Below, in pieces: positions 11,371 to 21,500 of a stretch of DNA of 64,000 nt. The DNA comes from Symbiodinium natans. Its lineage: Eukaryota > Sar > Dinophyceae > Suessiales > Symbiodiniaceae. The notes below the pieces were generated by a model, which did no database searches, was not told the DNA's origin, and saw only the letters and a list, made by a program, of their open reading frames with translations. The stretch lies in the NCBI GenBank assembly GCA_905221605.1, contig CAJNDS010000009.1, forward strand, positions 1 through 64,000, in the 5' to 3' direction. The first letter of the stretch is position 1. Each line of letters begins with the position of its first letter. The position numbers were made by a program, and so were the translations under genes.

Positions 11371-12474
11371 CTCCATCTACCCTAAACCCTAAGCCCTCAA
11401 CACGGGACAGAAAGGATCAGGTAGGGAAAGGTCTTGAGATATGAAAGGGCTTCGGGCGTGAGTTAACGTTCGAGGTCTTTTGATGTTGAGGCCTGTGATC
11501 CGATTGTTGGACTTTAAATGGCCTTGGAATAGACTTTGCAGGGGAGGTGTGACACAGTGTCTATACACCTGTGGAGGAACTTTATGCTATGACTGCGAAA
11601 TTGGACATGGGCAGGCAAATCTTGAAACTCGCTGTGTTGGGCTCTCCATCCACCCTAGACCCTAGACCCCTAAAAACTAAGTCTCTTGTGCTAGTGTGAG
11701 AGTCGAGACCCTAAACCCGAAAACCTGGGGAAATCAGCTTAACCTAAACCCTAAACCCTGAACCCTGAACCCTAACTTGCTTGGTTATTGGAGAAACAAG
11801 GAGCAAGAGCTACGAGTATGCCAAGGCCGGGGGGGGGGGGGTTTAGGGAGAAGTCATACTTGCGGGGAGAGGAGAGGAGGAGGGGGTCTGCGAAATGTGG
11901 GTTTTAGGGTCGCCGGGTTTTAGGGTTTTTGCGTCGCCGGGTTTTAGGATGATGAGGTTTAAGAGTGTCAGGGTTGCCCTATACCCTTAGTTAACTCTCA
12001 ACCGGATCTTATCATGCTGGAGTCTATGTTAGGGGTCCCCTATTTTTGGAGCCTCAACCCCCCCCCCCCCCCCCAAATATGCCTAACCCTAAAGAGAGGG
12101 GCCCCGGGATGTGTGAAGTGCATGTCACGCGCTTTGCCAAATGGTCGCAAGGGTAGCGTGGCTCGTCCGACAGTCTGTTTTGTCATGAGGTACCGACGCA
12201 AATCCAGCATCTACACTTGCAGCTTGAAGTACAAATTTCCCACCCTAAACCCCGAAACCCTCAGCCTCTAAACCCCAAATTTGCCCAGGTCTCCGAAGCA
12301 CAGGTCGGGGGCTTCAGGGTTTAATTAGGGTTTAGGGTTTGAGGTTTGACTCTCGGTCCCTGAGCCACACTTTGCTCTTCAAGCCCATCCAGCCAGCAAA
12401 AGAGTGACTTCTACATCATTGCAGCATGAAGGAGGCAGATTCACAAGTCTCACGGCCAGTCTAGGGGTGCTCAG

Positions 12475-12567
12475 TAGGCCCTTGGGACACTGTAGATTTC
12501 CCCTTCTTGGGTTTAAGAGGATCATATTCAGGAATATGTTGTCAGAGGGTCTTACGGGCCATCCTAG
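12475..12567 (+). mobile_element. Family C introner-like element upstream of the signal-peptide exon
   Basis: TAGGCCCTTGGGACACTG ... GGGCCATCCTAG, full length. Its right end lies 5 bases before a possible start ATG at 12573, so it may be a 5'-UTR intron of the following gene. Confidence 0.8.
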
Positions 12568-12572
12568 GCTAA

Positions 12573-15500
12573 ATGGTGTTTGTTCTTGGGGGCTCTGCGC
12601 GGATGGCGTGGTGTAGATGCTTGCTTCTTGCCGCTGCGGTGAACCCTGCAAGTGCTTCGGACGCGGTTGGCGATGAGGTGGCTGGCAGCTCAAGGTCGCA
12701 CACCTCTGACCGATTGCAGATTGCAGCTGACACTAGCTTTCCGCCTTTCGATCTGGCTGGAGACTTGGCTGCCCAGTGGTACCCTTTACCCAGTGGTACC
12801 CTGTACCCCCTTTTTACGTGTTCAAGGTTTCCTTATTAATGTAACCAACACCAAAATAAAAACAAAAAAGAGTGCCGTTATTATAATATGGTTGCTAAGG
12901 CTACTAAGAAAAATGTCCTCAGTCTCCCTAAACCCTAAACCCTAAACCCTAAACCCTAAACCCAAGGAGAAGAGGCTGGGTTGCTTTTCAGGGCCGGCCA
13001 AGCAGCCCAAGGGTTCGACTGCTCGGCCTCCCTGCTGGCCAAAGACTCACCCGGCATGGACTACCGACGCCTGCAGCTGTCGGTGCTTGCTGAAAGTAGC
13101 GTGTGCCTAGGCAGTCCCCTTGGGACATTTTTCTAGATTTTCCTTGGTATTTTAAAGGCGCCATCTTCAGGAATATTGTTTTCAGAGGCTCTTAAACGTA
13201 CCCGATATACTCCCTCGAAGGGCAAAATCTAGGGGGATATACAGGTACCTCATTCCCTCATTCCCTACCAGCCAAAACAGTAAGTAAAGGGACCATCCCA
13301 GGACCCTAAACCCTAAACCCTTAACCCTTAACCCTTAAACCCTAAACCCTAAACCCTACGACACGGGTGGGGAAAAAAAAAAACCCTAAACCCTAACCCT
13401 AAACCCTTCAAAAAGGACCATCCTAGGTCCTCGGTGTGGACGAACTTGTGGGGGCCGTCGGAGGCCGAGCCAGTGCCGGACACTCTCTGGCTCACGAAGG
13501 CGCACATCTCAAGCTCCGGCGGAGACAAGGTCTCAGAACCCTGAACCCTAAACCCTAAACCCTAAACCCTAGACCCTAGACCCTAGACCCTAAACCCCAA
13601 ACCCTAAACCCTAAACCCTAAACCCTAAACCATTAACCCAAACCTTAAACCTCGTACAGGGCTTAGGGATTGGGGTTCAGATTATCTTGTATAGTAGGAA
13701 TCTGAGAAGTAGAGGGTATAGGACCCCCTTTTTTTTTTTTTGGGGGGGGGGGGGCTTCTTTTCGTCCCAAAGGATCATGGGTTTCCCTACTACCCCCCCT
13801 CTAGGTTCCCCCCTTAAATAACCCTTAAATAGGCTTGATTATCCCGAAATAGCCCTAGTTTTAGGGGAAACCCAGGGGGGGTGGGGGGTGGGATGGTAGC
13901 TCTAACTCTAAACCCTAAACCCTAAACCCTAAACCCTTAACCCAGAAAGTGGGTAGATGAAGGTTATGCCGCTGCTCACCGCGGCCTTAGACACTGAGCC
14001 ACAGACTGCGGGCGCTATGCAGGTGACTGAGAACCTTGGGGGGACGCACATGAACCCTAAAAGGGTGGTTAGGGTTTAGGGTTTAGGGTTTAGGGTTTAG
14101 GGTTTAGGGTTTAGGGTTTAGGGTTTATATTACCCTATAATCGGAATATAGAGTAGTACTGGGCCTCGTATAGGGTTTAGGGCTTTTGGTTCAAATTACC
14201 TTATAGTAGGAATTAGAGTAGTCATTAGGGTCTAGGACCCCAACTTTCTTGGGGGGTCATCTTCCTTTAGAATGGGAATTGGAGAGGTATATCTTGCAGA
14301 GGACCCCCAATTTGTTCCATAATTTCGTCCCAAAGGAAGGCGCAGTTTCAGAGCGAGCTCACGGTCTACTATGACTGCTGGCAGCCCGGGGAGGCCCGCG
14401 TAGAGCTTCGTCTGACTCTGGCCGCCGACGAAGAAGGCAACCACAGCCAAGAGATTCTTGCCTAGCCAAGTCTTGAACTTTATAAGTTTTTTGGGGATGT
14501 CTAAAGTCTTTTTTGGGCTTCCTTACTTAGTAGGAGTATAGAAAAAAGTTGAACTCTTAATTTCTCCCTGGGCTGTCGGGAGAAGTAAGGATATGTCTGG
14601 CCTGGTCGAAGGTCTGCCGCTTAGGCTTCGAAGGCCTCGTGGTGCGGCATGGCGAGTTTAACGAGTGGCCGATCTTTCCGAGGTCTGATGAGAACGACAG
14701 CGGCTGGTTTGCGCCAGTTTTTTATCCTAGACTCTGAGTATGGGATGTAGGGTTTAGGGTTTAGGGTTTAGCGTTTAGGGTTTAGGGTTTAGGGTTTAGG
14801 GTTTAGGGTTTAGGGTTTAGGGTTTAGGGTTTAGCGGCTGGTTTGCGCCAGTGTTCCCCCCCCCCCCCCCCTCCAACAGAAAACCTTTTAAAGTTCAGGA
14901 AGACAGACCTTCAATCATCTTCAAGGGGTGTTTCTTTTGCTCTTTAGGTCTATTTTCGCAAGGCAACGAAGCTCAAGTATCCCGGTAGCGTGTAGAGTTT
15001 AGGGGCAGTATGGCACTTCGGTCCTTAGACTCTGAGTATGGGGTGTAAAGTTTAGGGTTTAGGGTTTAGGGTTTAGGGTTTAGGGTTTAGGGTTTAGGGT
15101 TTAGGGTTTAGGGTTTAGGGTTTAGGGTTTAGGGCTAGCGGGATCCCAGGCAGCGCGCCCACACCGCCCCTGCTGGATGCCGAAGGCATCCTAGAGGATG
15201 TCACTAAACTACAGCTCTCCTCACCAGGTGGCACCTTTGGCCTCAGTAGCTGAGTAGGTACGCTTTGACCTTTTTGGGGTTCAGAAAGGGTTTCGGGTTT
15301 AGGGTTATGTTCAGAAGACGTGGTCTTAAAGAGCAAAAACGACGAGAACGTAGGATGTAACTTCGCTAATTGGCTTGTTTGTAGTTCTTCGCATGTTTTT
15401 TTTTTTACGCAGAGGTTCCAAGTCTGGCCCTGGCTAATTCAGCTAGCGCGGGCCGACGAACCAAGCCCGGATGCAAAAAAGGGTTAGGGTTTATAAGGTT

Positions 15501-18500
15501 TAGGGTTTAGGGTGTGGGGGGGGGGGGGGGGGTATATGTAGTCCTACCGAAAGCTTAACCCCTTTTTGCCCAGGGTACTGAGCAACTCCCGGCAGTAATT
15601 GCTGATCCCAGAAGTGTCAAGAGTTTTTCTCCATTCAGGAAAAGCAGAAGGCAAATGCGGATGAGTGTGCGTGTAGTCTGTTTTTTTTTTTTTTTTGTTT
15701 TTTTTGTGTGGGTGTGTGTGTGTGTTTTCCGTCTTTCTATCTGTTTGTCTGTCTCTCTGTCTGTCTCCCTGTCTCTCTGTTGCCTGTCTGTCTCTCTGTC
15801 TGTCCGTCTGTCACGCGCGTGCGTATTTGCATCTGTGTGCGCGTACTAAGTCTTAAATGTGAATGTATGCCCGCTGCATGTATCTAAGCATCTCGGTATG
15901 CATGCATCATGCATGGCATATGCACATCTCAGTATGCATGCGTGTTTGCAGGCATGCAAGAAAGCATACATGTTTGTCTTTAGGTATGTTTGTGTGTGTG
16001 ATCTATAAACGTACTGTTGTGTATTGTACTAGGTGTCTCACAGGTGCATTTGAGTTCTTGCAAGTTTGTGAACTTAGCAGATGCCGCATCATTCGCCAAT
16101 CCGCCGCAGCATCCAAGGCGCCATCCGGTTACAGCCGCCCACAGTAGCCAGCTCAGATGACAAGCTGCTGAAGGTTGACATCAGGGGTGCGGCAGTGACG
16201 ATGGCTCAAGGAGACACCTTCCTAGAGGTGGGCAGCGAGCCCACCGAGTTTACGGTCGTTTATACTTGCCAGGGGGCTGGCACTGCCGATGTGGAGTTGG
16301 GACTCTGGCGTGCCGTAGTCACATCCGCTCACGCCGCGCAGGGAATGCACCTGCATTGGCGAAAGCAGTGCGGTGAGGCCACCTACAAATTCATGGACAT
16401 CTTTGTGACTTGGTCGCCCTAAACCCTGCACCCGACGCCCTTTTGGCCCTTTTTGGGTTCTGGGTGCCCTTTTACTAGAACAAGCAACCGCACAACGCGT
16501 ACTTCTTTACCATGGTTCCTGAGCTACCAAGGTGAAAAGCGACATGAACGTGACAAAGGTGCGTAGGGTGTAACAGTGTGGGGTCCCCCCAACATCCGTC
16601 ACCCTAGACCCTAGACCTTAAACTTGAACCTTGAACCTTAAACCCTAAACCCTAAACCCTAAACCCTAAACCCTAAACCCTAAACCCTAAACCCTAAACC
16701 CTAAACCCTAAACCCTAAACCCTAAACCCTAAACCCTAAACTAAAGCTCTCAAGAATCTAAGACCTACGCCGTAAACCCGGTGTAGGGAAGATTTGGGGC
16801 TACCTCTTTTGGGGGGGGGGGGGGGGGAGGAGGAGAGGAGTTTAGGAACACTATGCCCAGAGAGCTTCAGAACCCTAAACCCTAAGCCCTAAGGCTTAAG
16901 TAAATAAAATGTTAGCCTAAAACCTCTCTTCCGTTCTTTGCGTGAAAAGGTGCAGGCCATCTCACGGGGCCGTCCGATGCCGGGCTTCGAGCCTCCCTGC
17001 CGGAACCAGAGCAAGAGTCTTGGGGACTCAGTGGTTTAGGGTTCAGGGTTTAGGTAGGGGTTTAGGGGTTTAGGCTGTATGGCTTAGCGCTTCGGGTTTT
17101 TTCATGTTTTTGTGTTTTGTTTTTTTTTGTGCTTTTAGGGCGTTTAGGGCCCTTGAGGTTTTCGGGGCTTAAGGGTATTTTGGATTTGTCGTGTCTTTAG
17201 GGTTGTTCAGGTTTAGTTTACATGTAGGGCTTCGGCTTGAGAGGGTGTATAGGTTTTTGTTTAGGGTTCAGAGTTTAGGGTGGGTCTGGTCCATCTCTAC
17301 ATATCAAAGCCTATGTATAGGGATTGTAGTCTGCCTTAGGAAGGGCTTAGAGCAGCGTGGGGTCAAGGATCCCAGCGTTGCAGCTCAGTCCCGAAGCCCT
17401 AAGCCCTACCTGCACCCCCAAAGTCTGTAAAAAAACAGCCCAAAACCCTACCTATTTCTTAGTAGCAGAGTAGGTAACCTTGAACCTTTTTGGGTTAGTA
17501 TAAATCCTATACAATCCCAACGGTTAACCTTCAGTTCCCTAGGCTACTGGACAACTAAGATTTTGCATATTTTGGGGGGGTTGAGGGGGGCTTATAAGTG
17601 GGTTATAAGTACAGTTATAATTAGTTACTAAGTACCATGAACCTCCAAGTAGAAAGAGAATCCTCGCCTGCTTGAGCGAGTGCGAGAGTCGAAGCCCTAG
17701 AAAGCCCTAAGTTCTAAACGCTGCAACCTGAACCCTAAAATCCCCAAATGAACCCTGAGCGCTAAACCGTAAACCCTAAACCCTAAACCCTAAACCCTAA
17801 ACCCTAAACTCTAAACCCTAAACCCTAAACCCTAAACCCTAAACCCTAACCTGAATCTTAGGAGCAGCCACCCGGCCGTGGATGCCGCCAGCCCGAAGTC
17901 ACCATCCCGTACCTGTGGCTCCCAGCAGCCCACATTGGAGGTCACCGCCAAGGACGGTTTAGGGTTTAGGGTTTAGGGCTTTAGGGTTTAGGGTTTAGGG
18001 TTTAGGGTTTAGGGTTTAGGGTTTAGGGTTTAGGGTTTTGGGCTTTAGGGTTTAGGCCGAGACCTGGGACCCGCAGGAGCCTAAAACCTGAAAGCCCTAT
18101 AAACCCCCCCCAAACACCCCAGACAACACCCTTAACAAAAACCCTAAGAATCTCGAACAAGAAACTAAAGGCCAAGAACAAACCAGGAAACAAAAGCCTG
18201 GAAAAGCAAAACAAGAACAAAAGCAACACAACCCTGAACACCGAAACATAGCCAAAACAAACCAAAAGCCCGAAACAAGACCAACAAGGAAGGCAAAAAA
18301 CAACAAGAACAACATCAAAACCTTAAACGACCCTACAAAACCCTGACAGACAAAACAATAAAGGAAAAAGACAAGAACAAAAACAACAATAGCCCTAAAC
18401 CCTAAACCCTAAACCCTGAAAGGAGAGTAAGTCTGCCATTGAGATGCGTGTGGACCCGGAAGGCTTGGTCATGCCCCCGGCCACTCGGCAGTTCTGGTTT

Positions 18501-21500
18501 AGGGTTTGCAGGGTTTAGGGTTTAGGGTTTAGGGTTCGTACAGAACCGAGATCGATAAATTCAGAAAATATGTCCCCTGATGAGGTTGAGTAGGGGCTCT
18601 TCACCTCAATCCCTATACTCTCGACCTTGGGAGTTGCTTGTGCTGAGGCAAAAAGCCTAAAAAACGCCTAAAACCCTAAAACCCTAAGCCGCAGGATTTT
18701 TACAAGGCCAATGAATCAGACGAGGCCTTGGCCCTAAACCCTGAAACCCGAAACTTCTAAAACCCTAAAGCCCTAAACCCTAAACCCTAGCCCTAAACCC
18801 TAAACCCTAAACCCTAAACCCTAAACCCTAAACCCTAAACCCTAAACCCTAAACCCTAAACCCTAAACCCTAAACCCTAAACCCTAAACCCTAAACCCTA
18901 AACCCTAAACCCTAAACCCTAAACCCTAGCCCTAAACCCCTAAAAACCCAAGCCGCAGCCGAGGCCCTGCAGCACCAGCCGGACGTCTCCTTTGACCAGC
19001 GCATCGTTGCTCGGGGGACGAAACCGAAGCTTCAAAGGGGTTTAGGGTTTATAGGGTTTAGGGTTTAGGGTTTAGGGTTTAGTGTTTAGGGTTTAGGGTT
19101 TAGGGTTTAGGGTTTGGGACCCCCCTTCTTCCCCCCTTTGAAGGTGAAAGCCTTCATCTCACGGATGCCCGAGCAGTTTGCGCGCCTGGGTCGGAGCAAA
19201 GTGTGCCCCAACTGTGGCGACTCCCTCCGGGCCGGCCAAGGGGTGCCAAAGGCCAGTTTAGGGTTTAGGGTTCAGGGTTTAGGGTTTAGGGTTTAGGGTT
19301 TAGGGTTTAGCCCCTAAACCCTGAAGCTTTCAGGGTTTAATGGCCAGCTCTCACAATAGTTATATAAGGCCCTGAAGTAATTAGAATAGGGTTTTGGGGG
19401 GTTATTGTAGAAAATACAAAAGGGTCATAAGGGAATATTATTAGTAATTATTCCGGCCCCTATGTCAGCCCCCTTAGAAGCTGCATCTCGTTTCTTGCAT
19501 GTGCACACATGCAGGCATATGATGTATTTAGATTTGTAGATCTTCATGTGTTTGATTATGTGTTTATGCGCCTTTGTTTATGGTAATGCTTGCACATAAC
19601 CGAAAGAGAGTCTGTTGAACAAAGTCGTCTTGAAAGTGTTCCAAAGGCCGCTTCTCAGACGATGATGCTCAAGTACATCTGCCACAAAGAGGGCGTCAGC
19701 CCGATCATGGTGACGATCTATGTGGTGGCTAGGCAGGCCCTGGGAATGTTTGTTTCCATTTTCCCTTATGTGGGTTTAAGAGAACCAGAATTACGAATAT
19801 TCCTCGGAGGGTTTTAAGGACCATCCTAGTAAAGCGCCCTAGGCCGTAAGCCCTAAGCCCTATCACTAAACCCCACACCCCAAACCCCAAACCCCAAACC
19901 CCAAACCCTAAACCCTAAAGCCTACCGAGGAGGGCTACAAGCCCATCGACTTCGCCTGGCGCAAGCGCTGTCAGGAGCCCAAGAAGCCCCGAATCGGCAG
20001 GGCGCTGACTGCGCCCCAGGCCATGACCATGGCGTTCTTGGTGTCCTGGGCCTGATATCTGGGGTTTAGGGTTTAGGGTTTAGGGTGTTTCAAGTCCTGG
20101 GCAGTCAGAGTTTACCTTGAAGTTTTTGAGCAAGCGGTGTATAGGATGTGTGGGTTTCCGAACATAGGGGGTACCTTCTTGGGGCCCTCATTCTAAGCTG
20201 GGTTTTGGAGTACGATACTTATTTGTTTTTGGGGTTCTGGGTTTCTATTATAGCTACTTGTACCGTATATACTTCTTTTTCCCAGGTCTACTCCAAAGTA
20301 GGGCAAGGGAGTCCTACTATTTGGGGGCTATATTCTGGGTCCCTTATTGTCGCAAACCCTAAACCCTAAACCCTAAAACCCTAAACCCTAAACCCCATGA
20401 ACGATCTTGTGTTGGCCACCTTGTGACACCGATCGATGAGGAAGTGATGAAGTTCCCCCAAGGGAAGCTGCCTGTGTGCCGGCAGCCTCAAAGTCCTTTG
20501 CTCAAAAGTGCTAATCTTTATGAGTTATCTGTAAGATTCTATTCTTAATAGAATTATAGTAATCTTCTTACTATACTACTTCGTTTATAGATCTTGATAT
20601 TATCACATTGTTAACATATTCTGTTGCCATATTATTTCTGCTTAGTCTCCAGTGCTTCTTTGCAGATTGTTCTGCAACTTGCTCTGCGTTTTGTTGTGGT
20701 TTAGGGTTTAGGGTTCAAGGTTTAGGGTTTAGGGTTTCGGGTTTAGGGTTTAGGGCCTTATGGGTGAGGGGGGGGGACGATTGGCAGTAAACCCTGAACC
20801 CTAAACCTAAGCCCAACACCCGGAGCTCTTGCCTTTGCCTAAACCCAGACCCCTAAACCCTAAACCCTAAACCCCTAAACCCTAAACCCTAAACCCTAAA
20901 CCCTAAACCCTAAACCCTAAACCCTAAACCCTAAACCCTAAACCCTAAACCCTTGCCTTTGCCGGACCTTTAAGGTCTGTGGACTCATCGGTCTGGTCGT
21001 TTGCATGGTTTGCCTTTTCTGCAGTTCCGACTCCAAAGAGAAGGAGAAGCTTTTCTTGGGACGAGGACGCCGGGTTTAGGGTTTAGGGTTTAGGGTTTCG
21101 GGCTTAGGGTTTAGGGTTTAGGGTTTAGGATTTAGGGGTAGGGGTATAAGTAAGGTTAACTATGTATTCAGGGTACTGATCTCCCCGGGCGGATCTCCCT
21201 ACTTGCAATCGTAGGGATATGTCCACAGGAAATCGTGTTTTTCTTCGTCTGTTAGGGCCCTGAACATGAATTTGGGAACCCGCAAGCAACCACCAGCTGC
21301 CGCATACCCCTTTTCTAGTTCCTTCTTCCGGGCACCTGTATTTCTTTCCTCATCATACAAACCATAAACACAAGATTGGGGGCTCTACACTCTAAACCCC
21401 AAACCCCAAACCCTAAACCCTAGACGTGGCGCTGTGGTTAGCCCTTCGCCGTGCCCGCAGACAGGCAAGTGATGGCTGACTCACTTAATTCTGAATTGGA

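Larger units (their letters stand above)
4349..12570. other. ITS-studded spacer without a confident gene
   Basis: This 8-kb stretch alternates 100-400 bp of anonymous sequence with ITS tracts (larger ones listed separately; many 2-4 unit scraps such as 4735, 6607, 9587 and 10154 are not). Foldback copies of families C, F, A and I occur. Exon-like islands consistent with an AG|G acceptor are at 9340-9395 and 11266-11370. An AT/TATA microsatellite lies at 9838-9945, a 12-G run near 11828 and a 16-C run near 12058. Confidence 0.7.

Noticed and set aside
18725-19143. TTTAG of each TTTAGGG unit used as the working 3' splice site
   Set aside because: Attractive because TTTAG|GG fits the AG|G rule, but the acceptors that keep the frame lie outside the arrays (for example GCCGAG|G, TTGAAG|G).
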